DNA of 64,000 bases from Bacillus sp. SD075 (GCF_017355165.1 NZ_JADILK010000001.1:186001-250000); one strand, 5' to 3'; numbered from the stretch's first letter, positions 43,276-52,579 are shown. The notes: a model not told the origin generated them from the sequence alone. Program-made: numbers and translations.

Positions 43276-43719
43276 TTATCCGCGTCTTCCGCCTCTGCCG
43301 CCGCGTTTTGATTCGGTGCTGCGTTTAAGAGTCGATAAATTTTCTTCACTAGTCTTTAAAAAGCGAACCATTTTATCTTCGAAATTTTCCTTTGGTTGGA
43401 AATTACCTTTTGAACGAAAATCTTTAGAACGGCTATCCCCTTGGCGTGGTGGGCGTTTGGTATAAGAAGAGGTTTGCCCTTCGGGTTTATCTATAGCCTT
43501 TTTGATGGACAAGGCAGTTTTTCCGTCTTTCTCACTAATCACTTTTACTTCAATTTGGTCGCCTACTTTAAGATGGTCATTTACGTCTTTTACATAGCTA
43601 TCTGCTACCTCACTGATATGCACAAGACCTGTTGAGCCTCCTGGTAATTCTACGAATGCTCCAAAATTAGTGATACCTGTTACTTTACCTTGTACTTTGC
43701 TGCCTATTTCGATTGACAT
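43276..43719 (-). CDS. S1-domain RNA-binding protein, YabR/YugI-like, with RGG tail
   Basis: 147 residues. Residues 1-75 are one S1 domain (GSKVQGKVTGITNFGAFVEL then HISEVADSYVKDVNDHLKVG), very like B. subtilis YabR, which however lies next to divIC. The rest is basic, Ser/Lys/Arg-rich and ends in RGGRGGRRG, an arginine-glycine tail typical of RNA-binding proteins. Single S1 proteins of this kind associate with ribosomes or structured RNA; the target here is unknown. It sits alone on the minus strand between minD and spoIVFA, with its own terminator. Confidence 0.85.
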   Translation of the reverse strand: MSIEIGSKVQGKVTGITNFGAFVELPGGSTGLVHISEVADSYVKDVNDHLKVGDQIEVKVISEKDGKTALSIKKAIDKPEGQTSSYTKRPPRQGDSRSKDFRSKGNFQPKENFEDKMVRFLKTSEENLSTLKRSTESKRGGRGGRRG

Positions 43720-43907
43720 AAAAAAATGTTCCCCCTCAATAATGTTAAAACCACTTTATTATAACAAATTTAGGGGAACAATATCAATCTCAATTATTCG
43801 ATTTTCTGAATCGATGCCCGAATCTCCTTGGAAATTCATAAGTTTCCGGTGGATTTTTCATTGGAAAAATTTTTTTCAGGGGTGTGCAGAAAGAAATTAT
43901 TTTCTCC

Positions 43908-43937
43908 GTCATAGTCTGGACAAGTCGCTCATACGTT
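43908..43937 (+). promoter_or_regulatory. Predicted sigma E promoter of spoIVFAB
   Basis: GTCATAGT (43908-43915), 14-base spacer, CATACGTT (43930-43937), close to sigma E consensus GKMATAWW and CATACAHT. The spoIVF operon is sigma E-dependent in B. subtilis. Confidence 0.6.
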
Positions 43938-43977
43938 GTATTATAGCGCTTTGACATGAGCAGGGGGGAAATCTGGA

Positions 43978-44727
43978 ATGGATGATCGCAGGAAAGATAT
44001 CCGCAATCGTATCGCCAAGAGACGTAAGTTTAATGATAAACCGGCAGGAAGCAGTAGTTGGACGGAGATCAACAATGAGGAACCATATGGGATTGATTCA
44101 TATAACGGGTACTCCGAGAAAGATCATCCGCTCTTCAAGAAAGAATATTTTTTCTTTAAAATCCTTGCCAGTGTATGCCTGTTCCTGATTATCGCGGTGA
44201 TGTTCAAGCACCCTTCTGTGCGGCTGGACCCCGCCAGAAGTTTTGTCACGGAGAACATGAGCAAGGAATTTCAGTTCGCTTCAATCTCCAATTGGTACGA
44301 AAGTGCGTTTGGTAAACCGATCGCTTTTTTACCGAATGAAGCCGATAAGGAAAAGGTTGATTCGAATGAAGAATATGCAATGCCTGCTTCTGCGAAGATT
44401 ACCCAAACCTTCGAGACGAACGGTGAGGGAATCATATTGGAAACGAGCAAAGGCTCAAAGGTCGAGGCCGTCAATGAAGGGGTCGTCATTTTTGCCGGTG
44501 AAAAGGAGGGGATTGGAAAGACTGTCGTCATTCAGCATGCCAATAATAGTGAATCTTGGTATGGGCAGCTGGAAGGAATTGATGTGAAGTTGTATGAGTT
44601 CGTTAAAAAGGGCAATGAAGTCGGACAGGTTACACTAAGTGAAGATGGATCCAAGGGCAGGTTTTATTTAGCGATAAAAGAAAATGATGCTTTCGTCGAT
44701 CCTAAAAAGGTGATTTCCTTTGAGTGA
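43978..44727 (+). CDS. spoIVFA: Stage IV sporulation protein FA
   Basis: Membrane regulator that holds the SpoIVFB protease inactive until the forespore signal arrives. The 249 residues have a basic cytoplasmic N-terminus, one membrane helix at about 62-78 (ILASVCLFLIIAVMF) and an extracytoplasmic M23-like (LytM) domain at about 140-249 that appears to lack the catalytic HxH. ATG 43978 with GGGGGGAAA upstream. Overlaps spoIVFB by eight bases. Confidence 0.92.
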   Translation: MDDRRKDIRNRIAKRRKFNDKPAGSSSWTEINNEEPYGIDSYNGYSEKDHPLFKKEYFFFKILASVCLFLIIAVMFKHPSVRLDPARSFVTENMSKEFQFASISNWYESAFGKPIAFLPNEADKEKVDSNEEYAMPASAKITQTFETNGEGIILETSKGSKVEAVNEGVVIFAGEKEGIGKTVVIQHANNSESWYGQLEGIDVKLYEFVKKGNEVGQVTLSEDGSKGRFYLAIKENDAFVDPKKVISFE

Positions 44728-45586
44728 ATATGTGAAATTACTGTTTAAGATCAGGGTGCACCCGACATTGTGGTTTGTAATTGGCATCGCCATCCTCACT
44801 GCCCATTTCGTTGAAGTGATGATGCTGTTGCTCATCGTCTTCATTCATGAGATGGGGCATGCTGTCTGTGCCCAGCACTTCAAATGGCGGATAAAGTCAA
44901 TCCAGCTGCTTCCTTTTGGTGGGGCTGTCGAGACTGAGGAGTACGGAAATAAAAGTTTGAAGGAGGATTTGGCGGTGGTGCTGGCCGGTCCGCTTCAACA
45001 TGTTTGGCTCATTGGTACAGCTTTTTTGCTCTATTTCTTTACTATTATCCCATATGAGCTGTATCAGCCCTTTTTGTATATGAATCTTATGCTGCTGATT
45101 TTTAACCTGCTGCCAATTTGGCCCTTGGACGGGGGACGGCTGCTATTCATCGGTGTATCCCTTTACTGCACCTTTCTGGAAGCGCAGAAACATACCCTGC
45201 ACTTTTCTGCAGTATTCGCTGTCCTGGCCTTTTTGACCTGGATCATTCTGGATCCGCTCAATTTGAACATCTGGATCATCATCTTTTTCATAAGTCTCTC
45301 ACTCGTCATGGAATGGCGGCAGAGGTATTATGCGTTCATCCGCTTTCTTTTGCAGCGCCATTACGGGCATACGAACGATTTGGCGAAACTGAAGCCGATT
45401 TCGGTGGATTCACAAGAACCGATTTATAAAGTGCTGGAACTGTTTCAACGCGGTTGTAAACACCCCATCATCATCATGAAAAACGGGAAAGAGAGCGGCT
45501 CGTTGGATGAAACGGAAATCCTTCATGCTTATTTTTCAGAGAAAATGACAAACGGTAAAATCGGCGACCTATTATATTCTTATTAA
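44720..45586 (+). CDS. spoIVFB: Intramembrane metalloprotease SpoIVFB
   Basis: Site-2-type protease that cleaves pro-sigma K in the outer forespore membrane. The 288 residues have about six membrane helices; zinc ligands are His43 and His47 in HEMGH and Asp137 in LPIWPLDGG. A C-terminal CBS-like segment (about 225-288) senses ATP in B. subtilis. Start TTG 44720 behind AAAAAGGTGA, overlapping spoIVFA by eight bases, which supports coupled synthesis of the pair. Confidence 0.94.
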   Translation: MSEYVKLLFKIRVHPTLWFVIGIAILTAHFVEVMMLLLIVFIHEMGHAVCAQHFKWRIKSIQLLPFGGAVETEEYGNKSLKEDLAVVLAGPLQHVWLIGTAFLLYFFTIIPYELYQPFLYMNLMLLIFNLLPIWPLDGGRLLFIGVSLYCTFLEAQKHTLHFSAVFAVLAFLTWIILDPLNLNIWIIIFFISLSLVMEWRQRYYAFIRFLLQRHYGHTNDLAKLKPISVDSQEPIYKVLELFQRGCKHPIIIMKNGKESGSLDETEILHAYFSEKMTNGKIGDLLYSY

Positions 45587-45628
45587 ATATGTTATCCTTT
45601 CTTCAAATTGAGGAGAGGATTTTTTTTG

Positions 45629-47101
45629 ATGAAGAAAATGATCGCGAACCTAGCTTCACGCGAAAAAAGAGTGGCCGTACTTGAGAATGGTGTTTTGCGT
45701 AAACTTGAAATCATGCCGCCTCAAAAGCGCAGTGCGGTCGGTAATATTTATCTTGGGAAGGTGACGAAGGTGTTACCAGGAATGGATGCCGTCTTCATTG
45801 ATTATGGTGCAGAGAAGAATGGTTTTTTACACCGTGACGAGATTCCCTCTTTCCAGCTGACAAAAAAAAGTGACGGGAAGGCATCCATCGGTCAATTTGT
45901 CCGTCAAGGGGAAAAGCTGCTAGTTCAGGTGACTCGGGATGAAACGGGCACTAAAGGAGCTAAATTGACTGGGTTGATCGAGTTTTCAACAGATTCCCTC
46001 GTATACATACATGGAATAGATTATGTTGGTGTTTCAAAGAAATTCAAAAACGATGATCTTCATAAACAGTGGCGGGAAAGGGCCTTGCAGTATAAAAATC
46101 CTGATGAGGGATTGATTGTCCGCACCTCGATGGAGAACGAAAGTGAATCGGTCTTCCTTGACAGGTTAACGGGGTTGCGGGAGCTCTATAAAGGGTTTGA
46201 AGGCAAGGCTGCTTCCCTCAAGGCCCCGTCCCTTCTCTATGAAAGGGACACATACCTTGACATGATCATTTCTGAAATGTCGGGAACAGCGACCGGGGAA
46301 CTTGCCATCGATGATTTCGAGGCTTATCGGGAGTTGAAGAAGTGGATACAGGAAAACCGCAAGGAGTGGGTGATATCCCATGTAACTGGTCCGAAGAATG
46401 TTTTTTCCGAATGGAATGTGGAAGCGCAAGTTGAGAAAATGGCGAAGAAAATCGTTTGGCTTGAGAATGGCGGATATTTAATTTTTGAAGAAACGGAAGC
46501 TTTCACCGTAATCGATGTCAATTCAGGTAAGTTCACCGGCAAGGTGGCGAAGGAAGCAACATTGTTTGCGGTTAATCAGGCTGCGGCGAAAGAGGTCGCC
46601 CGTCAACTGAGATTGAGGAATATCAGCGGAATCATCTTGATAGATTTCATCAATATGGCCAATTCACGGCATGAGCAGGAAATCATCGAAATCGTCAAAA
46701 AGGAAGCGGTGAGGGATGAGAAGCGTATCCAGGTCATCGGCTTTACGGAATTGGGCATTTTACAAATGACGAGAAAACGAACCTCCCCGTCTTTAAGTGA
46801 AATGATGTCGGTGCCTTGCCCCGTGTGCAGTGGAAGCGGTAAAATCGAGAGCCCGGAAACGGTGGCCTTCCAGTTGGAACGGGAACTGCTGGAACACAGG
46901 AAGACGGATGAAGAAGCGGTCTGGGTGGAGGCCAGTAAAGCGGTGGCGGATGTGCTGCTGGGTGAAAAGGAATCCTACCGGCCGACACTGGAGGAATTGA
47001 TCGCTAAAAAGATATTCTTATCTTTTATCCCAGGTTCGAGGAATGCCTATTCCATCAAGCGCTTCGGGAGCATTCAGGAAATCGGGCGGGCTTTCGGGTG
47101 A
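45629..47101 (+). CDS. rng: Ribonuclease E/G family protein
   Basis: Endoribonuclease of the RNase E/G family, a family absent from B. subtilis. Start ATG 45629 (MKKMIAN) behind GAGGAGAGG; the upstream TTG lies before that site. The 490 residues comprise an S1 domain (about 35-120, VGNIYLGKVTKVLPGMDAVF), the RNase H-like and DNase I-like catalytic core with metal-binding Asp296 (VIDVNSG) and Asp339 (LIDFINM), spaced exactly as in E. coli RNase E (303/346), and the zinc-link cysteines Cys397 and Cys400 (CPVCSGSG). It lacks the long C-terminal scaffold of E. coli RNase E, so it is RNase G-like. Likely role: rRNA maturation or mRNA decay, next to rplU as in other bacteria. Confidence 0.93.
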   Translation: MKKMIANLASREKRVAVLENGVLRKLEIMPPQKRSAVGNIYLGKVTKVLPGMDAVFIDYGAEKNGFLHRDEIPSFQLTKKSDGKASIGQFVRQGEKLLVQVTRDETGTKGAKLTGLIEFSTDSLVYIHGIDYVGVSKKFKNDDLHKQWRERALQYKNPDEGLIVRTSMENESESVFLDRLTGLRELYKGFEGKAASLKAPSLLYERDTYLDMIISEMSGTATGELAIDDFEAYRELKKWIQENRKEWVISHVTGPKNVFSEWNVEAQVEKMAKKIVWLENGGYLIFEETEAFTVIDVNSGKFTGKVAKEATLFAVNQAAAKEVARQLRLRNISGIILIDFINMANSRHEQEIIEIVKKEAVRDEKRIQVIGFTELGILQMTRKRTSPSLSEMMSVPCPVCSGSGKIESPETVAFQLERELLEHRKTDEEAVWVEASKAVADVLLGEKESYRPTLEELIAKKIFLSFIPGSRNAYSIKRFGSIQEIGRAFG

Positions 47102-47125
47102 AGAGCGGGAATTCTTATAAAAATA

Positions 47126-47155
47126 TTGACAGCCTTTCCTGTTTCATGTTAGGAT
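47126..47155 (+). promoter_or_regulatory. Sigma A promoter of rplU-ysxB-rpmA
   Basis: Consensus TTGACA (47126-47131), 18-base spacer, TAGGAT (47150-47155) with extended TGT. Confidence 0.7.
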
Positions 47156-47159
47156 TTTA

Positions 47160-47262
47160 ATGTTATGTTTGTAGCACCCGTGCTACAACCGCTCAACAAC
47201 AGGTTATTAAGCTTTTGCCTTTCTGGTAAAACGCCTGTGATTGGCGAGTCTGAGACATTTAA
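47160..47262 (+). promoter_or_regulatory. L21 leader RNA (autoregulatory 5' leader)
   Basis: The leader contains a perfect hairpin GTAGCACCCGTGCTAC (47171-47186) followed by pyrimidine-rich joining sequence and GCCTGTGATTGGCGAGTC near 47231-47248. Position between promoter and rplU, and this hairpin content, fit the ribosomal protein L21 leader of bacilli, thought to let L21 control its own operon. Assigned by position and partial sequence resemblance. Confidence 0.65.
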
Positions 47263-47274
47263 GGAGGTGCAAGT

Positions 47275-47583
47275 ATGTACGCAATTATCGAAACTGGCGG
47301 TAAACAAATTAAAGTAGCAGCTGGCGAAGCGGTTTACATTGAAAAATTAAACGCAGAAGCAGGCGAAACTGTTACATTTGACAAAGTTTTATTCGTAGGT
47401 GGCGAAGACGTGAAAGTCGGTGCTCCACTAGTTGAAGGCGCTACTGTAACAGGTACTGTCGAAAAACAAGGGAAGCAAAAGAAAATCACTGTTTTCAAAT
47501 ACAAAGCGAAAAAGAACAATCGTAAAAAACAAGGTCATCGTCAACCATACACAAAAGTTGTTATCGAAGCAATCAACGCGTAA
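47275..47583 (+). CDS. rplU: 50S ribosomal protein L21
   Basis: Ribosomal protein binding 23S rRNA. 102 residues; [17 protein letters not shown] at the N-terminus and [19 protein letters not shown], the basic family signature, near 80-98. Strong ribosome-binding site AAGGAGGTG. First gene of rplU-ysxB-rpmA. Confidence 0.98.
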   Translation: MYAIIETGGKQIKVAAGEAVYIEKLNAEAGETVTFDKVLFVGGEDVKVGAPLVEGATVTGTVEKQGKQKKITVFKYKAKKNNRKKQGHRQPYTKVVIEAINA

Positions 47584-47596
47584 GGGCTGATTCTAG

Positions 47597-47929
47597 ATGA
47601 TTAAAGTTGTATTTGATGTTCCGCAGGAACGGATTGCTTCGTTCACCTTAAGCGGACATGCTAATTTTGCTAAAAAAGGTTCTGATATCGTTTGTGCAGG
47701 TGTATCGGCTGTTTCCTTCGGGGCAGTCAATGCGATTATGTCCTTAACGGATGTAGAGCCTGAGATTGAGCAAGGGAGAGAAGGCGGCTACCTTCGCTGC
47801 GTCATTCCAGGGAATCTTTCGCCGGAATCGGAAGAAAAGGTCCAGCTGCTTTTGAACGGCATGCTCATATCGCTGCAAACCATCGAACGTGATTATGGTA
47901 AATACATGAAAATTATCCTCAACCAATAG
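47597..47929 (+). CDS. ysxB: Ribosomal-processing cysteine protease Prp
   Basis: Removes the N-terminal extension of ribosomal protein L27 in Firmicutes. 110 residues with catalytic His in LSGHANFA (His22) and Cys in DIVCAGVSAVSF (Cys34). Lies between rplU and rpmA, as in all genomes with the extended L27; the neighbouring rpmA here does carry the cleavage site. Confidence 0.95.
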   Translation: MIKVVFDVPQERIASFTLSGHANFAKKGSDIVCAGVSAVSFGAVNAIMSLTDVEPEIEQGREGGYLRCVIPGNLSPESEEKVQLLLNGMLISLQTIERDYGKYMKIILNQ

Positions 47930-48232
<303 letters not shown>

Positions 48233-48260
48233 TTGGCATCTTTGAACAGAGGCTGACTCA

Positions 48261-48349
48261 AAAGGGTCTGATTCCTTCTACAAGACACTATATACCGCGT
48301 CATTTTTAATAATGGTATGCTATATAGTGATGAAGGGGTCCGGCCCTTT
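48261..48349. repeat. 89-base palindromic element after rpmA, MITE-like
   Basis: Almost the whole segment folds on itself: AAAGGG...CCTTC...CACTATATACC at 48261-48296 pairs with GGTAT..TATATAGTG..GAAGG...CCCTTT at 48314-48349; several mismatches are G-T pairs in RNA. The left flank GGCTGACTCAAAAGGGTC resembles insertion-sequence ends, though no flanking target duplication is evident. It separates rpmA from the probable operon terminator at 48428-48454, as if inserted. Confidence 0.6.
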
Positions 48350-48427
48350 ATTTATACTATAGGAACGAACCAGCAGTTTGCAGGAGACTTTAGTCATTAG
48401 TATAAGGAAAACAACCTCTGACTTACA

Positions 48428-48454
48428 AAAGGCTCGCCAATCGGCGGGCTTTCT
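48428..48454 (+). terminator. Probable rplU-ysxB-rpmA terminator
   Basis: AAAGGCTCGCC (48428-48438) pairs with GGCGGGCTTTC (48443-48453, one mismatch). The T tail is interrupted. Confidence 0.55.
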
Positions 48455-48773
48455 TAAACTTTCAGGGGGAAATCCAAGATTACTCATCCGATTTGGTTAA
48501 ACCAAATAGACACTCCAATTCAACTATAATATCTCCAATTGGTGCATAAATAAGGCCCATTCTCTTTTTTAGTTCAAATGTCAAATGGCTCTACCATCGT
48601 CCAAAGAACTCAGGGTGTGCGGCTGTATTTTTTGGACGGGGGCTTTCATGTGAAGGCATGTGAATCGAGCTTCATTTCCTGTTTGTTGTTTTTTTGATAT
48701 ACTGTACAAATGGAAGTATTCAACATGATAGAGCTGAAAAAAAGTTTCTTTATCATAATTGAAGGTGTTAATA
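48455..48773. other. Gene-free region upstream of spo0B
   Basis: About 320 bases with no supported gene. It holds an interrupted inverted repeat near 48490-48508 (GATTTGGTTAAACCAAAT) and an extended -10 element TGATATACT at 48695-48703 that may drive spo0B; no good -35 hexamer is seen. Confidence 0.4.
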
Positions 48774-49313
48774 ATGGATAAAAATTGGACGACTATTGAA
48801 ACTCTGCGTCAAACCAGGCATGACTGGCTGAATAAAATTCAAATCATCAAAGGGAATCTGGAATTGAACAGGATCGATCGTGTCAAGGGCATCATTGATG
48901 AAATCATTGTTGAAACCCAGAACGAAGCACGCCTCTCCAGTTTGAATTTACCTAAGTTCACCGAGATGTTGTTGACGTCGAATTGGACTAATGGATCATT
49001 TTATTGCGAATATGAAATCATTGATGTTTTTGAAGGCTCAACTGAGATGGACGGGCTGATGTATCGCTGGACAAATGATTTATTTGAAATTCTGGATAAG
49101 AATCTGGACCCCTTTTTTGAAAATATACTGGCAGTTTCCATGTGTAAAAAAGAAGTGAGCGATATGCGCTGTTCATTTCATATGCAAGGCAGGTTCATTG
49201 ATCAATCCTCAGTGATGGAGTTTTTGGAAAGTTCATTAACGGCCGAGCAATCCATTGAAATTCTTGAATGTAATGAGGATGAAATATTTTTTAAGATGGA
49301 TATTAACTTTTAG
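48774..49313 (+). CDS. spo0B: Sporulation initiation phosphotransferase Spo0B
   Basis: Passes phosphate from Spo0F to Spo0A in the phosphorelay that starts sporulation. Start ATG 48774 behind GAAGGTG; an in-frame TTG overlaps that site. The 179 residues begin with a helical hairpin carrying the phosphorylated His16 (TRHDWLNKIQIIKGNLELN), followed by a degenerate ATPase-like C-terminal domain. Slightly shorter than the B. subtilis protein (192, recalled). Next to obgE, as in other bacilli; Obg is also needed for the phosphorelay. Confidence 0.93.
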   Translation: MDKNWTTIETLRQTRHDWLNKIQIIKGNLELNRIDRVKGIIDEIIVETQNEARLSSLNLPKFTEMLLTSNWTNGSFYCEYEIIDVFEGSTEMDGLMYRWTNDLFEILDKNLDPFFENILAVSMCKKEVSDMRCSFHMQGRFIDQSSVMEFLESSLTAEQSIEILECNEDEIFFKMDINF

Positions 49314-49361
49314 AGAAGTATACAGCAAGAAATGACTTGCAGAAAACAAGGAAGTGATAGC

Positions 49362-50651
49362 ATGTTTGTCGATCAAACGAAAGTCTATGTAAAAGGCGGA
49401 GACGGTGGTAACGGGATAGTTGCTTATCGTCGTGAGAAATTCATACCTAAAGGCGGACCTGCCGGCGGAGATGGCGGTAATGGGGCCAATGTCGTTTTTG
49501 AAGTGGAAGAGGGCTTGCGTACATTAATGGATTTCCGTTATCAACGTCACTTTAAAGCACCTCGCGGAGAACATGGCATGTCCAAAAACATGCATGGTGC
49601 GGCCGCAAAGGATATGGTCATCAAGGTTCCGCCGGGCACGGTTGTCATTGATGATAAAACGAAAGAAGTCATTGCTGATCTAGTTGAGCACGGGCAACGC
49701 GCCGTTATCGCCAAAGGTGGCCGCGGAGGCCGGGGGAATTCCCGTTTTGCAACACCTGCCAATCCTGCACCTGAAATTGCGGAGAACGGCGAACCGGGCC
49801 AGGAACGCGATATAGTCATGGAATTGAAACTATTGGCTGATGTCGGTTTGGTTGGTTTCCCAAGCGTAGGGAAATCCACGTTGCTTTCTGTCGTATCCGC
49901 AGCAAGGCCAAAAATTGCCGAATACCATTTTACGACGATCGTACCGAACCTGGGAATGGTGGAAACGGAAGATCACCGCAGCTTCGTCATGGCCGATTTA
50001 CCTGGTCTGATCGAAGGTGCTTCAGAAGGTGTGGGCCTTGGACATCAATTCCTGCGCCATATTGAAAGAACGAGGGTAATCGTTCATGTAATCGATATGT
50101 CGGGTCTTGAAGGCCGGGATCCATATGAAGACTATCAAACAATCAATAAAGAGCTGGAAGAGTATAACCTGCGCTTGACTGAACGTCCGCAAATCATTGT
50201 AGCAAGTAAAATGGATATGCCGGACTCAGAAGATAACTTAGCGGCATTTAAAGAAAAGCTGGAAGAAGACTATCCTGTCTTCCCTATTTCTGCCGTGACG
50301 CGTGAAGGGATCCGTGAGCTTCTTTATGCAATTGCCGATAAAATCGAAGAGACGCCTGAGTTCCCACTTGAACATGAAGAAGAGAATACTGGAATCCACC
50401 GGGTTCTATATAAACATACATCACAGTCTGATGAATTTAACATTGAACGCGAGTCTGATGGCAGCTTTGCCGTATCAGGATTCAAGATCGAGCGTCTATT
50501 CAAAATGACTGACTTCACCCGTGAAGAGTCGATACGTCGTTTCGCCAGACAGCTTCGTTCATTCGGAGTCGACGAAGGCCTTCGCCAAAAAGGTGCGACA
50601 AATGGCGATATCGTCCGTATCCTTGAATATGAATTTGAATTTGTTGATTGA
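49362..50651 (+). CDS. obgE: Obg-family GTPase
   Basis: Essential GTPase for late 50S assembly, also linked to the stress response and sporulation. Start ATG 49362 ([16 protein letters not shown]) behind AAGGAAGTGA; the longer frame has no such site. The 429 residues comprise the glycine-rich Obg fold (about 1-158), the G domain with GFPSVGKST near 165-173, [12 protein letters not shown] and SKMDMPD, and the OCT domain at the C-terminus (about 350-428). Confidence 0.97.
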   Translation: MFVDQTKVYVKGGDGGNGIVAYRREKFIPKGGPAGGDGGNGANVVFEVEEGLRTLMDFRYQRHFKAPRGEHGMSKNMHGAAAKDMVIKVPPGTVVIDDKTKEVIADLVEHGQRAVIAKGGRGGRGNSRFATPANPAPEIAENGEPGQERDIVMELKLLADVGLVGFPSVGKSTLLSVVSAARPKIAEYHFTTIVPNLGMVETEDHRSFVMADLPGLIEGASEGVGLGHQFLRHIERTRVIVHVIDMSGLEGRDPYEDYQTINKELEEYNLRLTERPQIIVASKMDMPDSEDNLAAFKEKLEEDYPVFPISAVTREGIRELLYAIADKIEETPEFPLEHEEENTGIHRVLYKHTSQSDEFNIERESDGSFAVSGFKIERLFKMTDFTREESIRRFARQLRSFGVDEGLRQKGATNGDIVRILEYEFEFVD

Positions 50652-50691
50652 TTGTAAACCATGATGGCAGGCAAAAGGAGGCGTGCGGAGT

Positions 50692-51141
50692 TTGAATAAG
50701 GCCGATCAGAAGTTTTTCCTCGTTCGTGAGGATGTCCTTCCCGAAGCGATGAAAAAAACGCTGGATGCAAAAGAAATGATTGAACGGAAAAAAGCAGAAT
50801 CAGTTTGGGAAGCGGTACAGCGAGTGGACCTAAGCAGGAGTGCTTTTTACAAATACCGTGACACGGTTTTTCCGTTTCATACAGTTGTTAAGGAAAAGCT
50901 GATTACACTGTTCTTCTATCTCGAAGATCGTTCTGGTACTCTATCGGAGCTTTTACGGCTCGTCGCCTCATCCGGATGCAACATCATGACCATCCACCAA
51001 ACGATTCCTTTGCAGGGACGTGCAAATGTCACCCTATCACTGAATACGGGTGGGATGACGATGGATATTGATGATCTGCTTACTAAACTGCGTAAAATGG
51101 AGTTCGTCGAAAAGGTCGAAATCATTGGTAATGGCGCATGA
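50692..51141 (+). CDS. pheB: ACT-domain protein PheB
   Basis: About 149 residues. TTG 50692 ([16 protein letters not shown]) is preferred since GGAGG precedes it by 11 bases and a GTG at 50683 is only two bases from that site. N-terminal helix-turn-helix-like part ([18 protein letters not shown], about 46-63) and a C-terminal ACT domain ([20 protein letters not shown]). PheB lies before pheA in bacilli; it was named as a chorismate mutase, but no mutase motif is visible, and the fold suggests a small ligand-responsive regulator. A strong terminator overlaps its stop. Confidence 0.88.
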   Translation: MNKADQKFFLVREDVLPEAMKKTLDAKEMIERKKAESVWEAVQRVDLSRSAFYKYRDTVFPFHTVVKEKLITLFFYLEDRSGTLSELLRLVASSGCNIMTIHQTIPLQGRANVTLSLNTGGMTMDIDDLLTKLRKMEFVEKVEIIGNGA

Positions 51142-51177
51142 AAACAGCCTGTACATTTCACATGTACAGGCTGTTTT
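51141..51177 (+). terminator. obgE-pheB terminator
   Basis: AAAACAGCCTGTACAT (51141-51156) pairs perfectly with ATGTACAGGCTGTTTT (51162-51177). Confidence 0.9.
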
Positions 51178-51209
51178 CATTTGTAAGAGAGGAAATTAAC
51201 GATTAACTA

Positions 51210-51238
51210 TTGTAAAAAATCAGAAAATGGCATAACAT
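51210..51238 (+). promoter_or_regulatory. Possible promoter of pheA
   Basis: TTGTAA (51210-51215), 17-base spacer, TAACAT (51233-51238). Confidence 0.45.
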
Positions 51239-51273
51239 AAACAATAGATTTTCCGTGAAAAGGAGTTTATAAT

Positions 51274-52149
51274 ATGACATCAAAAATTGCATTTCTTGGA
51301 CCAAAAGCAACGTTCACGGATTTAGCTGTATCGCGACTATTTCCTAATGATATAAAAATACCGATGAACACGATTCCGGACTGCCTTGATGCTGTTCGGG
51401 ACGGGGAAGTGAACCACGCGCTCGTGCCGATCGAGAATGCCTTGGAGGGTTCGGTAAATATAACGATGGATTACTTAGTTCATGAAGTCACATTACCGAT
51501 GAAAGGCGAAGTGACGATTCCAATCCAACAACATTATATGGTGCATCCGGATCATGCATATCCTGGTTTCAAACCTGACATGGTTTATTCACATTCCCAT
51601 GCCATCGCTCAATGCCGCAAATTTCTACATAATGAGCTAAGGGGCATTCCATATGAGTATGTCACATCCACTGCAGCCGCTGCGAAGATGGTGATGGAGA
51701 ATCCCGATATCAATATTGCGGCGATTGCAAATGATATGGCTGCGGAGGAGTACGGGTTGACGATTGCAAAACAAAATATTCACGATTACGAACATAATCA
51801 CACCAAGTTTATCGTCGTATCCAACAGTGAAGTCGACTATGAAGGGCATTTGACCGTTGAAGGGGACAAGAAAACGACCTTGATGATTCAGCTGCCTGCC
51901 GACCACTCAGGGCAGCTGCACCAAGTCCTTTCCGCGTTTTCCTGGAGGAAACTTAATCTTTCCAAGATTGAATCAAGACCCATGAAAACAGGATTAGGCA
52001 ATTACTTTTTCATCATCGACATTGAAATGTCCCTTGACGATGTTCTCATCCCAGGAGCGATCTCTGAGCTTGAGGCCTTAGGCTGTACGGTTTCGATCAT
52101 GGGAAGTTATTCATGCTTTAAAGTCCAAACTGGAGTGCCGCAACGATGA
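51274..52149 (+). CDS. pheA: Prephenate dehydratase
   Basis: Converts prephenate to phenylpyruvate in phenylalanine synthesis. The 291 residues show the PDT domain (about 3-185: FLGPKATFTDLAV, PIENALEGSVNITMDYL, NHTKFIVVSN with the catalytic Thr) and a C-terminal ACT domain with ESRPMKTGLGNYFF, which binds phenylalanine for feedback control. No chorismate mutase domain is fused. AAAAGGAG precedes ATG 51274. Own terminator downstream. Confidence 0.96.
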   Translation: MTSKIAFLGPKATFTDLAVSRLFPNDIKIPMNTIPDCLDAVRDGEVNHALVPIENALEGSVNITMDYLVHEVTLPMKGEVTIPIQQHYMVHPDHAYPGFKPDMVYSHSHAIAQCRKFLHNELRGIPYEYVTSTAAAAKMVMENPDINIAAIANDMAAEEYGLTIAKQNIHDYEHNHTKFIVVSNSEVDYEGHLTVEGDKKTTLMIQLPADHSGQLHQVLSAFSWRKLNLSKIESRPMKTGLGNYFFIIDIEMSLDDVLIPGAISELEALGCTVSIMGSYSCFKVQTGVPQR

Positions 52150-52220
52150 TTCCCCTTTTGGGAACTTTTTCGAAAATGAATGGTACAACTTCACATGAGT
52201 ATTATAAATGAATAAGAAGG

Positions 52221-52251
52221 GTGCCCCGGGAGTTTTCCGGGGCATTTTTTT
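52221..52251 (+). terminator. pheA terminator
   Basis: TGCCCCGG (52222-52229) pairs with CCGGGGCA (52237-52244), followed by seven T. Confidence 0.9.
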
Positions 52252-52579
52252 GTGAAAGTTTTGGTTACGGTCTGTATATTATTTCACTTGTGTACAGGTT
52301 CCTAAAATGGTTGGCTGACATTTTATGAAATATATATATAGCAAGGAGGAATGCATTCATTTTTTGACTTTGAGGATGAAAGGCGAACGTTTTTCATGAT
52401 AAGGGGCATATGATCATGGATGAAAAAAATAAACACCGTTTGTGATGAACGCGTATACAATAAGTAAATCCCTGTAGGCCACTTGTAGATAAAGGAACAG
52501 GAATACATACGTTGATGACTGATTCAGTGGATGCACCTTTTTTATCAAAAAATGCAGAGAGAGGTGGTGATCAGCAGAG
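52252..52579. other. Intergenic region upstream of the repetitive protein
   Basis: About 330 bases. A strong AAGGAGG at 52344-52350 lies directly before an ATG that opens only 20 codons. Two possible sporulation promoters are visible: a sigma K-like AC, 17-base spacer, TATACAATA (52435-52462), and a sigma E-like -10 CATACGTT (52505-52512) without a good -35. Neither is certain. Confidence 0.3.

Noticed and set aside
42627-43349. 240-residue minus-strand open frame opposite minD
   Set aside because: Antisense shadow of minD with no family resemblance and overlapping the real terminators of minD and the S1 gene.
52351-52413. 20-codon frame behind a strong AAGGAGG
   Set aside because: The ATG is only one to two bases from the ribosome-binding site and the peptide is too short to support.
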